A stretch of 64,000 bases of DNA from Chitinophaga pendula (GTDB lineage Bacteria > Bacteroidota > Bacteroidia > Chitinophagales > Chitinophagaceae): the NCBI RefSeq assembly GCF_020386615.1, contig NZ_CP077769.1, positions 930,001 to 994,000 of the forward strand. Reading direction: 5' to 3'. The number at the start of each line of letters is the position of its first letter. Within the stretch, counting starts at the first letter, position 1. Under the pieces are notes generated by a model. That model was not told the origin of the DNA and did not search any database. It saw only the letters and a list, made by a program, of their open reading frames with translations. Shown here piece after piece: positions 27,320 to 37,202 of the stretch. The position numbers and the translations under genes were made by a program.

Positions 27320-28369
27320 GTGAAGCACCAACCTATACGTCAAAACAACCAATGTCTGAATTGCGGAGCCACCGTGCCTGAGCGTTATTGTTCGCATTGC
27401 GGCCAGGAAAACATCGAACCGCACGAGTCCTTCGGACACCTGTTCCAGCACTTTGTGGCCGATGTGGTACACTACGATTCCAAAGCCCTGTCCACCCTCA
27501 AATACCTGATCATCAGGCCGGGATTCCTGACTAAAGCCTATACGGCCGGTAAGCGGGTGAGTTATGTCAATCCGATCAAACTGTACATTTTCATCTCTTT
27601 TGTTTTCTTCCTGCTGTATGCAATGATAATCAGCGATGGAGAGCAGGAGGAACCCCGTCCTTCCCAACAGCATACGGAGGCTCAGCAAACAGATTCGCTC
27701 CAGCGGGCAGCGGCGCTCAAAAGAGGAATGCATATATCGGATTCGATATTATCAAATCTTTCGGCAAAGGATAGTAGCCGGGTGGGAACGAGCGTGGAAA
27801 TTGATACGGAAGGAACAAATACAATGTTTAGCAATGCCCTGGCTGCATTATCCCATAAAACGCCGGAGGCATATGACTCCGTCCAACAGCGACTGCCAGC
27901 GGCTAAACGCGATGGGCCTGCCAAAAAAAGAGTCATCCGCCGCCTGCTTTATCTGCAGCTTAAATATGGCAGCAATATGGGACATGCCATCGCCGAGACC
28001 TTCACGCATAACATTCCCAAACTGATGTTCATACTCCTGCCGCTGTTTGCCTTACTGCTGAAATGGATGCAGGACAAACGCAAATGGCTGTATGTCGATC
28101 ATGGCATATTCTCGATACATTTTCATACTTTCTTCTTTATCTTGTTGTTGATCGCCGGACTACTCGATCGTTTACTGCACACCTCGGCATTTACGGAATG
28201 GGGAATACTGGCAGGGATCATTTACCTGGTGGTAGCGTTGCGGAATGTGTATGGTCAATCCTGGCGTAAATCAGCTGTAAAAGGTATCTTATTGCTGTTG
28301 ATGTATGTCCTCTCTATGTCGATTTTATTCCTGGGATATCTGCTGTTGGTAATGGCTATAATTCTTTAA
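27320..28369 (+). CDS. DUF3667 membrane protein with N-terminal zinc ribbon
   Basis: The likely start is GTG at 27320; a TTG at 27314 is the alternative. About 349 residues. The N-terminus has two CxxC pairs (CLNCGATVPERYCSHC), a zinc ribbon, followed by the conserved block FVADVVHYDSKALSTLKYLIIRPGF ... YVNPIKLYIFISFVFF. A long polar region and three or four C-terminal membrane helices follow. DUF3667 is common in Bacteroidota and has no known role. The gene ends 8 bp before the enoyl-CoA hydratase start, so the two are probably cotranscribed. Confidence 0.82.
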   Translation: MKHQPIRQNNQCLNCGATVPERYCSHCGQENIEPHESFGHLFQHFVADVVHYDSKALSTLKYLIIRPGFLTKAYTAGKRVSYVNPIKLYIFISFVFFLLYAMIISDGEQEEPRPSQQHTEAQQTDSLQRAAALKRGMHISDSILSNLSAKDSSRVGTSVEIDTEGTNTMFSNALAALSHKTPEAYDSVQQRLPAAKRDGPAKKRVIRRLLYLQLKYGSNMGHAIAETFTHNIPKLMFILLPLFALLLKWMQDKRKWLYVDHGIFSIHFHTFFFILLLIAGLLDRLLHTSAFTEWGILAGIIYLVVALRNVYGQSWRKSAVKGILLLLMYVLSMSILFLGYLLLVMAIIL

Positions 28370-28377
28370 ATTTAGAC

Positions 28378-29157
28378 ATGCAACCAGAGTTTATTATCAT
28401 ACACCAGGAAGTGGCGCCTTATGTAGCGCACATACAATTGAACCGCCCCAAAGAACTGAATGCTTTAAACCTTCAGCTGATGGGGGAACTGAGGGATGCC
28501 CTCAAAACGCTCGATGCCGACGACAGCGTACGCTCCATCGTCATCAGCGGTAACGAAAGAGCCTTCGCCGCCGGTGCCGACATCAAACAGATGGCTGGTA
28601 AGAGTGCGATGGATATGTACAATACAGACCAGTTTACTACCTGGGACACAATAAAGAAAACCAAAAAACCGTTGATCGCTGCAGTAAGTGGCTTTGCTTT
28701 GGGGGGAGGATGTGAACTGGTGATGTTATGCGACATGATCATCGCCAGCGAGACCGCCCAGTTTGGCCAGCCTGAGATCAAGATCGGTGTGATGCCCGGT
28801 GCTGGAGGTACCCAAAGACTGACACGTGCAGTAGGAAAAGCCCTGGCAATGGAAATGGTCCTCACCGGCCGCTTTATTACTGCCGACGAAGCTTGGCGCG
28901 CAGGCCTGATCAACCGGGTGGTACCGGAAGAACGCTACCTGCAAGAAGCCATCCGTTTGGCACAAGAAGTCGCTGCACAAAGCCCTCTGGCTGTTAAAAT
29001 GGCAAAAGAGGCTGTACTGAAAGCTTTTGACACAAGCCTGGACGAAGGCTTACAATTTGAACGTAAGAACTTTTACCTGCTCTTTGCTTCCGACGACCAA
29101 AAAGAAGGCATGCAGGCATTTATTGAAAAAAGAAACCCTGTATTTAAGGGTAAGTAA
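28378..29157 (+). CDS. Enoyl-CoA hydratase (crotonase family)
   Basis: This 259-residue cytoplasmic enzyme hydrates 2-enoyl-CoA to 3-hydroxyacyl-CoA in beta-oxidation. The oxyanion-hole segments (AFAAGADIKQM and GFALGGGCELVM) and both catalytic glutamates of the mitochondrial ECHS1-type enzyme (GGCELVM and QFGQPEIKIG) are present, as is the block PGAGGTQRLTRAVGKALAMEM. Length and motifs fit a true short-chain hydratase rather than another crotonase-fold enzyme. It follows DUF3667 closely. Confidence 0.93.
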   Translation: MQPEFIIIHQEVAPYVAHIQLNRPKELNALNLQLMGELRDALKTLDADDSVRSIVISGNERAFAAGADIKQMAGKSAMDMYNTDQFTTWDTIKKTKKPLIAAVSGFALGGGCELVMLCDMIIASETAQFGQPEIKIGVMPGAGGTQRLTRAVGKALAMEMVLTGRFITADEAWRAGLINRVVPEERYLQEAIRLAQEVAAQSPLAVKMAKEAVLKAFDTSLDEGLQFERKNFYLLFASDDQKEGMQAFIEKRNPVFKGK

Positions 29158-29294
29158 GCGGGACAAAATACAACATAGCAGATCAACAGCTGGGAAATAC
29201 TGACCAGGGAGAACAGGGTAAAATAGCAACCATTTTCCCCGGGGAAAACCGGCGCCCTGAAGATGCGGCTATTAGCTTTTTATTTAACCATACT

Positions 29295-29807
29295 ATGAGA
29301 AACATTCTTTTAGCGCTGCTGATTGTACCAATGGCATGTCAGCACCCCTCAGGCCACCACACAAATACTGGCAATGCCGACTCCGTATCGCCACCTCCGG
29401 CTACCGATACCATGATTTCCACACAGGATACGGTCATCGCTGGTAAGGTAGCCTCCTGGAGCGCATTCGAATCCTTTGATGGCAAGTATGCCTGGGATAC
29501 TGATCTACTCGAAAAAGAACCACTGAAACAACGCTTCGAGGCACTCGTTGGCGTCAAAAAAGAGGCATTCCTAAAACGACTGCAGGTAGCGCCCCCCATC
29601 GAAGTCAACGATGGCTGGCTCTATAATGAAGGCACCAAACCCGGCGCCGCTGGTAAAGAAGAGGCTGTTATTGCCATCGACATGAAACGCGATATCATTT
29701 ATGCCGGTATTGCTGTCAATGGCAACGTCAGCCTGTTTGCAGAAAAAAAAGAAAATGTATTCCCCGAACGTGTTAATAACTGGAAAAAGAAGTTCAGCGG
29801 GCAATAG
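29295..29807 (+). CDS. Hypothetical lipoprotein
   Basis: This 170-residue protein has a lipoprotein signal (ILLALLIVPMAC, Cys15). A Thr/Pro-rich linker leads into a small domain with KYAWDTDLLEKEPLKQRFEALVG and VIAIDMKRDIIYAGIAVNG. I recognise no named family. A hairpin terminator lies downstream at 29847. Confidence 0.65.
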   Translation: MRNILLALLIVPMACQHPSGHHTNTGNADSVSPPPATDTMISTQDTVIAGKVASWSAFESFDGKYAWDTDLLEKEPLKQRFEALVGVKKEAFLKRLQVAPPIEVNDGWLYNEGTKPGAAGKEEAVIAIDMKRDIIYAGIAVNGNVSLFAEKKENVFPERVNNWKKKFSGQ

Positions 29808-29846
29808 CACAATAGCAATTTACAAGAGGGTACACACATTATTACG

Positions 29847-29874
29847 ACGGGCCGGTCTTCAAAGACCGGCCCGT
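29847..29874 (+). terminator. Stem-loop after lipoprotein gene
   Basis: A 12-bp GC-rich stem (ACGGGCCGGTCT/AGACCGGCCCGT) with a tiny loop. Only a weak T-rich tail follows. Confidence 0.6.
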
Positions 29875-29943
29875 TCCTATATCTCACCTCCACCTCTTCC
29901 TTAGTTTTGGTATATTATTCCTATAGCTGGAAGATGCCGGACA

Positions 29944-29980
29944 TAAAAAAGGCCAACCGGTCAGGTCAGCCTTTCTTTAT
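29944..29980 (-). terminator. Intrinsic terminator of tex
   Basis: On the minus strand, AAAGGCTGACC pairs imperfectly with GGTTGGCCTTT and is followed by T6. It lies 15 bp after the tex stop. Confidence 0.7.
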
Positions 29981-29994
29981 TGGTTATAAATAAT

Positions 29995-32241
29995 CTAGTT
30001 GAATTTTTTCTTCAGTTCCTGCAGTTTTGCCTGGAAGTCGTTTAACGGTTGTGCACCGCCCTTGGCTGGCTTATCGCGGTTATCCCGGCGGGGTTCCCTA
30101 CGCTGTGCAGGTGCTTCGCTGTCCTTCATGGAAAGAGAGATACGTTTACGTGCCGCATCTACTTCCAATACTGTCACCTGTACTTTTTGGTTCAGTTTCA
30201 CCGCCTCGTTGGGGTTACTTACGAACTTGTTGGATAAGTGGGAGATATGCACCAGGCCATCCTGCTTAACGCCGATATCCACAAAAGCACCGAAGTTGGT
30301 GATGTTGGTTACCACACCCGGTAATACCATACCTGGTTTTACATCTTCGATCTTGTGTATACCTTCTGCATATTCAAAGATAGAGATCTCATCACGGGGG
30401 TCACGACTGGGTTTGTCCAACTCTTTGAGGATGTCTTCCAGCGTCAGCAGTCCTACATCTTCTTTCACGTAGTCTTTCAGGTTGATCTTCTTGCGGAGCT
30501 CGTCCTGGCTCAGCAGTTCTTGTACACTACATTGCTGTTTGCTCGCCATTTCCTCTACCACGTTATATCGTTCCGGGTGTACGGCTGAGTTATCCAGCGG
30601 GTTGTCGCCATGTTCGATACGGAGGAAGCCCGCACATTGTTCAAATGCTTTTTCTCCCAGGCGGGGTACCTTCTTCAGCTGCGATCTGTTGCTGAAAGCG
30701 CCGTTTTCTTTACGGTACTTAACGATATTTTCCGCCAGGGAAGGACCCAGACCGGAAATATAAGCCAGCAGATGTTTAGAAGCGGTATTCAGGTTTACAC
30801 CTACCATATTCACGCAGCTTACTACGATACGGTCCAGGCTTTGTTTCAGGCTGGATTGGTTCACATCGTGCTGATACTGACCTACTCCGATGGATTTAGG
30901 ATCGATCTTCACCAATTCTGCCAGTGGGTCGATTAGGCGGCGACCAATAGATACGGCTCCACGAACGGTAACGTCATGATCAGGGAATTCTTCGCGGGCA
31001 ACTTCTGAAGCGGAATATACGGATGCACCGCTTTCATTGACCATGAATACATTGATCTTTTTACCGAAGTCGATCTTTTTCAGGAACTCTTCTGTTTCAC
31101 GGCCTGCAGTACCATTACCCACGGCAATGGCGCTGATATCATATTGTTTCACCCATTGTTTCAGCAGCTGTTCTGCGTCGTCCCGCTTGTAGTTTTTCTC
31201 CAGGGGGTAGATCACGTCGTTGGCCTGCATGTTCCCCTGTTCGTCCAGGGCTACTACCTTACAGCCGGTGCGATAACCGGGGTCTACGGCGATAACCGGT
31301 TTAGGACCCAGCGGTGCCGCCAGCAATAGCTGACGGAGGTTTTCTGCAAACACGTCGATCGCTTCACCGTCGGCGGCTTCTTTGGCTACCGCGCGGAACT
31401 CGTTCTCCAGGGAAGGGCGTAACAGGCGCTTGTAAGCATCGGTTGCTGCTTTGGTTACCTGCTCACTGCTGGCATTGTTGCCGGTTACAAATTGTTTATT
31501 GATAATACTCAGCGCTTCTTCTTCCACCGGTGTGATGGTGGCATAAAGGAAACCTTCAGACTCGCCGCGGAAGATAGCCAGTACGCGGTGAGAGGGGATT
31601 GCCTTCAGCTCTTCCTGGAACTCGAAGTAGTCTTTGTATTTATCTCCTTCCGTTTCCTTGCCTTCTATCACTTTGGACGTAAGTACGGCGGTATGGGTAA
31701 AGAGCTTGCGCAGTTTATCACGCAGCTCTGCATTTTCGTTGATCCATTCCGCGATAATATCACGGGCGCCTTTCAGCGCTTCGTCGCCGGAAGCTACCTG
31801 CTCGTTGATGAACTGTTGGGCGGTAGTGGCAGGCGCAGCGTCCTGCTGTTCCAGTAATATTTTGGCCAGGGGTTCCAGGCCTTTTTCGATCGCCGCAGTA
31901 GCGCGGGTCTTACGTTTTGGTTTATACGGCAGGTAGATATCTTCCAGCTCAGCGAGTACCCAGGTGCCCTCCAGTTTCTCCTGTAGCTCAGGGGTCATTT
32001 TCTCTTGCTCGGTGATAGTTTTGATGATAAACTCACGACGTTCATCTACCTCTTTGTAACGTTTCTGCAGATCTTCAATACGGCCTATCTGCACCTCATC
32101 CAAGCTACCGGTTACTTCTTTCCGGTAACGGCTGATAAAGGGTACGGTAGATCCTTCAGACAACAGGTTCATCGTATTCTCCGCTTGCCTGGCCGAAATA
32201 CCGAGTTCTGTTGAAATAAGCGCAATGTGTTTGGTATTCAT
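29995..32241 (-). CDS. tex: Tex-family S1 RNA-binding transcription accessory protein
   Basis: This 748-residue cytoplasmic nucleic-acid-binding protein is homologous to the core of eukaryotic Spt6. Domain order: N-terminal helical Tex region with FISRYRKEVTGSLDE; YqgF/RNase H-like domain with AVDPGYRTGCKVVALD; helix-hairpin-helix region (LNTASKHLLAYISGLGPSLAENIVKYR); and a C-terminal S1 domain (about 640-715, VLPGVVTNITNFGAFVDIGVKQDGLVHISHL). A basic tail rich in Arg/Asp follows. Length is normal for the family. It is a single gene with its own terminator. Confidence 0.95.
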   Translation of the reverse strand: MNTKHIALISTELGISARQAENTMNLLSEGSTVPFISRYRKEVTGSLDEVQIGRIEDLQKRYKEVDERREFIIKTITEQEKMTPELQEKLEGTWVLAELEDIYLPYKPKRKTRATAAIEKGLEPLAKILLEQQDAAPATTAQQFINEQVASGDEALKGARDIIAEWINENAELRDKLRKLFTHTAVLTSKVIEGKETEGDKYKDYFEFQEELKAIPSHRVLAIFRGESEGFLYATITPVEEEALSIINKQFVTGNNASSEQVTKAATDAYKRLLRPSLENEFRAVAKEAADGEAIDVFAENLRQLLLAAPLGPKPVIAVDPGYRTGCKVVALDEQGNMQANDVIYPLEKNYKRDDAEQLLKQWVKQYDISAIAVGNGTAGRETEEFLKKIDFGKKINVFMVNESGASVYSASEVAREEFPDHDVTVRGAVSIGRRLIDPLAELVKIDPKSIGVGQYQHDVNQSSLKQSLDRIVVSCVNMVGVNLNTASKHLLAYISGLGPSLAENIVKYRKENGAFSNRSQLKKVPRLGEKAFEQCAGFLRIEHGDNPLDNSAVHPERYNVVEEMASKQQCSVQELLSQDELRKKINLKDYVKEDVGLLTLEDILKELDKPSRDPRDEISIFEYAEGIHKIEDVKPGMVLPGVVTNITNFGAFVDIGVKQDGLVHISHLSNKFVSNPNEAVKLNQKVQVTVLEVDAARKRISLSMKDSEAPAQRREPRRDNRDKPAKGGAQPLNDFQAKLQELKKKFN

Positions 32242-32478
32242 GATCTAATTTGTTAGACGTTTACACCCTTTGACAGGCTGAATAGCAGCCGGGCACAGGA
32301 CTCCCGGCCTGATTCCGTTTTACTTGGGCCGGGGGCGCAAATGTAATTAAATTGGCCCTTTTGTCAATAAAAAGAAATTCACCTTCCACTGACCCTTTCC
32401 CGCCATTTTTAGTATGCTTTTTGCTATACAGGCACAGCCGCCTGGACAACTGTCACCACAGGCATCCTATACATTTTC

Positions 32479-32486
32479 TATATTTG
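32479..32486 (+). promoter_or_regulatory. Bacteroidota -7 box before mazG
   Basis: TATATTTG matches TAnnTTTG. It ends 4 bp before the ATG, so transcription would start at or next to the start codon. No good -33 TTTG is seen at the ideal distance. Confidence 0.45.
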
Positions 32487-32490
32487 ATGC

Positions 32491-33255
32491 ATGGAAAACA
32501 ATTTAGCTTTCAATCGCTTACTGGAGATTATGGACGACCTGCGGGAAAAATGCCCCTGGGATAGGAAACAAACCATACAGACCCTCCGTCAGCAGACCAT
32601 AGAAGAACTGTATGAACTCACCGATGCTATCACCGGTGAAGATTGGAAAGCTATTAAAGAAGAACTGGGCGACCTCCTCCTGCATATTGTTTTTTACGCC
32701 AAGATCGGCGCCGAACAGAAACAGTTCGATATCAATGACGTGATCAACGGTATCTGCGAAAAGCTGATCCATCGTCATCCCCATATTTATGGCGATGTAA
32801 AAGTGGAGAACGAAGAACAGGTAAAACAGAACTGGGAGCAGTTGAAGCTGAAAGAGGGCAAAAAGTCTGTCCTCAGCGGCGTACCACAATCGCTTCCTGC
32901 GTTAATCAAAGCCATGCGGCTACAGGAAAAAGCTAAACAGGTGGGTTTCGAATGGGAACATGCCGGCCAGGTATGGGATAAGGTAAAAGAGGAAATGGGC
33001 GAACTGGAAGCTACTTTTCAAAGCGGCAATCAGCAGGAGATGGAAGATGAATTTGGGGACGTCCTGTTTTCCCTTGTCAACTACAGCCGGTTTCTGAAGA
33101 TAGATGCAGAAAACGCATTGGAACGTACCAATAAAAAGTTCATCCGCCGCTTTCAGCTGATGGAAGCTGCCGCTGCCGCCAACGGTAAACGCCTGGGAGA
33201 AATGACCCTGGACGAAATGGACGAGATATGGAACCAGGTCAAAAAAGGAGAATAG
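32491..33255 (+). CDS. mazG: Nucleoside triphosphate pyrophosphohydrolase MazG
   Basis: This 254-residue enzyme hydrolyses (d)NTPs to NMP and pyrophosphate, acting as housecleaning and stress control. Two MazG domains are visible: residues about 20-100 with CPWDRKQT, EELYELTDAI and KEELGDLLLHIVFYA, and about 150-230 with KEEMGELEATF and DEFGDVLFSLVNY. The ExxE...ExxD metal sites are intact. Length is typical of full two-domain bacterial MazG. The start is supported by the adjacent -7 box, suggesting a leaderless or very short leader mRNA. Confidence 0.94.
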   Translation: MENNLAFNRLLEIMDDLREKCPWDRKQTIQTLRQQTIEELYELTDAITGEDWKAIKEELGDLLLHIVFYAKIGAEQKQFDINDVINGICEKLIHRHPHIYGDVKVENEEQVKQNWEQLKLKEGKKSVLSGVPQSLPALIKAMRLQEKAKQVGFEWEHAGQVWDKVKEEMGELEATFQSGNQQEMEDEFGDVLFSLVNYSRFLKIDAENALERTNKKFIRRFQLMEAAAAANGKRLGEMTLDEMDEIWNQVKKGE

Positions 33256-33305
33256 CAGACATATCATCCTCCGGCGTTCAAAATTGGAAATCGTAAACTA
33301 GCACA

Positions 33306-36300
33306 TTGATAGACGCAAAAGAAATACGCTTGTTTTTCCTGCGGCATGGTTACCTGCTTATCATCGCGGCATGGCTCTTCACATTTGCTTTCCTGTTCAG
33401 TAATTACTGGTCGTATTACTCCTCTCCGCAGGGGGTAAAGCGTAGCCTGGAAAAAAGTATCCACCAACGGGAGCAGTCCTTTGAACGCCTCGTTAAGGAC
33501 AGCGTTACTGTCGGGCGCCTGTTCAGCCGTAACTACAACGAGCGGGAGCTGAAGAGCCTGTTCAAAAAGGACTATTTCGTATTCGCATACGACAGCAGCG
33601 TTGGGGGTAAATGGCTCTCTTTCTGGAGCAGCAACCTACTGGAACCCGATGAACTGCCTGATCCGTTAAAGACCGGCTCCCGCTTTGTACACCTGAAAAG
33701 CGGCTATCACGAAGTGATCTCCCGGCGCATCTCTAATAACGCCGGACATATCCAATACCTTGTAGGGGTCATCCCCGTAATGTTGGAATACAGCATCAGC
33801 AATAATTACCTGGTCAACCACTTCTTCAATAAACCCGACTTGGGGAGGGAATATACGATCGACCTGGAACCGCCGGGGATTGTCGTGCAGAGCCAGCACC
33901 GTAAAACCTTGTTTTACCTCCACTATAAACCAGGCGTAGAGGTCCGGCAGCCCAATCTGCTCAGTACCGTACTCCGCGTCATGGGATGCATCTGCGTACT
34001 GATATTCTTTAACCTGTTCGCTTCCCTGATTGCCCGGCAACGCAACCCGGTATATGCTTTCCTGTTTCTTTTCGGCATCGTGCTGTTCATGCGTATACTC
34101 AGTTACGTATACCCTTTTCCGTTTAACCTGCAGGCACTTAATGTATTTACCCCACTGATCTATGCCAAGGATGAGATATTCCGTTCCCTGGGCGACCTGC
34201 TGATCAACGTATTGCTGGCTTTCTGGCTGCTGCTGTTCTTCCGGGCGCATGTGAAGACCATCAAGCCGCCGGTATTGAAAAAGCAATGGCAGGTATGGCT
34301 GGTGATCATATTAGCCAGCTTACTCATGTACATCGTCGGTCAGTTCCTGTCCGAGCTGATACAGAGTATGGTGATCGACTCCAAGATATCTTTCGATGTG
34401 ACAGATCCTTTCAGTCTCAATGAATACAGTATCATCGGGGCCGTCATACTGGGCTTTATTGCCTTCAGTTTCTTGTTTTTCTCGGAGGTGATCAACTACC
34501 TGCTCAACGAGCTGACCAATTTCCGTCGTCGTACCAAGTATATCTTCCTAGCAGCGGTAGGCATATTATGGTTGCTGTTCCGCATCCATGATCCCAACAT
34601 CGCTTATTCCGCCAGCATGGTTATCTGGCTGCTGGTGTACGTCGTGCTGCTGGACATGCTCGCCCATCGTTTCAGCAACAGTATAGATACCATCCCTTTC
34701 CTTTTCTGGCTGGTGCTGCTTACTATCACCACTTCGGCGATACTGGTCTACTATAACAACCAGAAGGAGATCACCGTGAGGGAGCGCTTGGCCGAAGACC
34801 TTTCCAAACAGAAAGATCCTTACCTGGAGATGCTGATGAATGACGTGGCCAAAAAGATCACGGAGGACGATTTCATCCGTCTCTTTTTCCAGGAGAAGAA
34901 CAGCACGCAGCTGTCTAAATCGACGCTGGAAAATGACCTGCGAGAGAAGTACTTTAAAGGATATCTGGGCCGGTTCAACGTAAGTTTCTATCTGTACGAT
35001 GAAGGCGGAGAGCCGATCTATGCGGCGGATACTATCAGCTGGTACTCCTTTAACCGCCGTATGCTGGTAGATTCGGAGCCGATAGGAGGAGACCTTTATT
35101 ATAATGAACGAAGCTTTAACGACTACAGCTATATAGGTAAAAAGGCCATCAGCAGTTTGAATGGCGGCAGTGTGACCGGCTATATGATCTACGAACTGAC
35201 ACCGGCGGTGGTCAACACCCAACGCCTCTACCCGGAGCTGCTGGTAGATGGGGATATGTATGACCCGGAAAAAGAATACGGTACCGCCTACTCGTATGCT
35301 ATTTATGACAAAGGGATACTGGTGGCCAACAATAATGATTATCCTTTCCAGATCAAGTTGTATCCCAGCGATGTTCCTTCCGAAGAGGTGACGGTGAGTG
35401 CGGTAAAAGGATATTCCCAGCTGATCTACCGGGCTTCGAAAGATAAGGTGGTGATCATCATGAAGGAGAACCGTGACTTTGTGGAATTCATCACCCTGTT
35501 TGCCTACATGTTCTGCCTGTTCCTGCTGATCATTATTATTTACAAGTTGCTGGACCTGCTGGTAAAAGCGCGTATGCGTATCAGCAATATCCGCGCTCTG
35601 ATGGATATCAGCATCCGTAAGAAAGTACATGGGACTATCATATTTGTGGTGGTATTCGCCTTCCTGATACTGGGGGTGACGACCATCCTGTTCTTTATCA
35701 ACCGTTCTGAATCGGAGAACCGGGAGCGGCTGAGTAAAACGATCAGCGAGGTCGTGGTGGAAGTGGAGAAGATCTTTTACCTGCAGCAGATGTTTGACGC
35801 GGTGGAGGACATGTATGATCCGGTATTCCAGAGCCGCCTGTCATCGGCGATCAGCGATATTGCGGATGACCGTGCGTTGGATATTAACATTTACGACCGC
35901 GACGGCAATCTGCAACTGACGACACAGCCGCTGATGACGGAAAAAGGCCTATTGGCCAGGAAAATGCATCCGCTGGCTTACTTCCAGTTATTCCGGCAGG
36001 ACAAGATTCAGTTCATCCAGGATGAGCGGATAGGCACCATGCGTTACCTGAGTGGCTATGTGCCCCTGCGTAGCAACGGGGAGGTGTTCGCCTACCTTAA
36101 CGTGCCATATTTTGCTACGCAGACGGAACTGAACCAGCAGATATCCAACTTCCTCATTGCCCTGATCAACTTCAACGCATTTATTTTCCTGATCGCCGGT
36201 ATTCTGGCATTACTGATCACGAGCTCTATCACCAAGTCGTTCTCGGTAGTGATAGAAAGGCTGCGGCATGTGAACCTGGGGCAGCGTAACGATGAGATAG

Positions 36301-37085
36301 AGTGGGACAAGGATGATGAGATCGGGGCGTTGGTAAGAGAATATAATAAGATGGTGCGTAAGCTGGAGGTGAGTGCGGCGCGGCTGGCCAAGAGTGAGCG
36401 GGAGGGGGCCTGGCGGGAGATGGCGCGGCAGGTGGCACATGAGATCAAAAACCCGCTGACGCCTATGAAGTTAAGCATCCAATACTTACAGCGGGCTATT
36501 GACAATGACTCTCCCAACGTGAAGGAGTTGTCGCGTAATGTGGCCAATACGCTGGTGGAGCAGATGGATCACCTGGCGAATATTGCCTCGGATTTCTCTG
36601 CGTTTGCCCGTATAGGTGAAGCGGAGAATGTGGTATTGTTGTTGAATGAGGTGGTGCACTCCCTGAATGATTTGTACCAGAGCCATCCGCATTGCGAGAT
36701 ACATTTTAACGAGCCTGCCCGTTTATGTTATGTCTTTGCGGATAAGACGCAGATGAACCGGGTGTTTACGAACCTGTTGCAGAATGCGATCCAGGCTATC
36801 CCGGAGCAGCGGATGGGACATATTGAGATCGCTATGGAGGCGACTGCGGATGAGTGGGTGGTGGTGAGTGTGCGAGATAATGGGGAAGGTATTTCCCCGG
36901 AGGTGCAGTCCAAGATCTTTGTGCCGAACTTTACGACGAAGAACTCGGGTACCGGGTTGGGGTTGGCGATGTGTAAGAACATTGTGGAGCATGCGAGGGG
37001 GGAGATCTGGTTTGAGACACGTCTGAATATGGGAACGACCTTTTTTGTGAAGTTGCCTTTGGTGCAGGGGCCATCGGGGGGATAG
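33306..37085 (+). CDS. Large membrane sensor histidine kinase, NtrY-like
   Basis: A 1259-residue kinase is read from a TTG at 33306; no in-frame ATG lies near the first membrane helix. Order: one N-terminal helix, a periplasmic domain to about residue 215, a block of six or seven helices (about 220-500), a second extracytoplasmic domain (about 510-725), two further helix pairs, HAMP (about 970-1020), then HisKA with VAHEIKNP (His near 1045) and HATPase with NLLQNAIQAIP, RDNGEGIS and GTGLGLAM. All kinase motifs are intact. The C-terminal part is most like NtrY. No response regulator is adjacent. The multi-helix block is far larger than in ordinary NtrY, so its signal may differ. Confidence 0.88.
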   Translation: MIDAKEIRLFFLRHGYLLIIAAWLFTFAFLFSNYWSYYSSPQGVKRSLEKSIHQREQSFERLVKDSVTVGRLFSRNYNERELKSLFKKDYFVFAYDSSVGGKWLSFWSSNLLEPDELPDPLKTGSRFVHLKSGYHEVISRRISNNAGHIQYLVGVIPVMLEYSISNNYLVNHFFNKPDLGREYTIDLEPPGIVVQSQHRKTLFYLHYKPGVEVRQPNLLSTVLRVMGCICVLIFFNLFASLIARQRNPVYAFLFLFGIVLFMRILSYVYPFPFNLQALNVFTPLIYAKDEIFRSLGDLLINVLLAFWLLLFFRAHVKTIKPPVLKKQWQVWLVIILASLLMYIVGQFLSELIQSMVIDSKISFDVTDPFSLNEYSIIGAVILGFIAFSFLFFSEVINYLLNELTNFRRRTKYIFLAAVGILWLLFRIHDPNIAYSASMVIWLLVYVVLLDMLAHRFSNSIDTIPFLFWLVLLTITTSAILVYYNNQKEITVRERLAEDLSKQKDPYLEMLMNDVAKKITEDDFIRLFFQEKNSTQLSKSTLENDLREKYFKGYLGRFNVSFYLYDEGGEPIYAADTISWYSFNRRMLVDSEPIGGDLYYNERSFNDYSYIGKKAISSLNGGSVTGYMIYELTPAVVNTQRLYPELLVDGDMYDPEKEYGTAYSYAIYDKGILVANNNDYPFQIKLYPSDVPSEEVTVSAVKGYSQLIYRASKDKVVIIMKENRDFVEFITLFAYMFCLFLLIIIIYKLLDLLVKARMRISNIRALMDISIRKKVHGTIIFVVVFAFLILGVTTILFFINRSESENRERLSKTISEVVVEVEKIFYLQQMFDAVEDMYDPVFQSRLSSAISDIADDRALDINIYDRDGNLQLTTQPLMTEKGLLARKMHPLAYFQLFRQDKIQFIQDERIGTMRYLSGYVPLRSNGEVFAYLNVPYFATQTELNQQISNFLIALINFNAFIFLIAGILALLITSSITKSFSVVIERLRHVNLGQRNDEIEWDKDDEIGALVREYNKMVRKLEVSAARLAKSEREGAWREMARQVAHEIKNPLTPMKLSIQYLQRAIDNDSPNVKELSRNVANTLVEQMDHLANIASDFSAFARIGEAENVVLLLNEVVHSLNDLYQSHPHCEIHFNEPARLCYVFADKTQMNRVFTNLLQNAIQAIPEQRMGHIEIAMEATADEWVVVSVRDNGEGISPEVQSKIFVPNFTTKNSGTGLGLAMCKNIVEHARGEIWFETRLNMGTTFFVKLPLVQGPSGG

Positions 37086-37110
37086 TTGATTACGAATGTA
37101 CGTAAATAAT

Positions 37111-37143
37111 AAAAGGGGCTGATATCGATATCAGCCCCTTTTT
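37111..37143. terminator. Bidirectional terminator between kinase and plsX
   Basis: A perfect 24-nt palindrome (GGGGCTGATATC/GATATCAGCCCC) is flanked by A4 on the left and T5 on the right, serving the two converging genes. Confidence 0.85.
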
Positions 37144-37202
37144 AATAAGGTCTATGAGAGTAAATTCAATTAGTTCGACGCTGACTGAGCGGTAAGACCG
37201 GA

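Noticed and set aside
34566..35630. 354-codon open frame antisense to the large sensor kinase
   Set aside because: It is a shadow of a GC-balanced coding gene; His/Gln-rich composition and no motifs.
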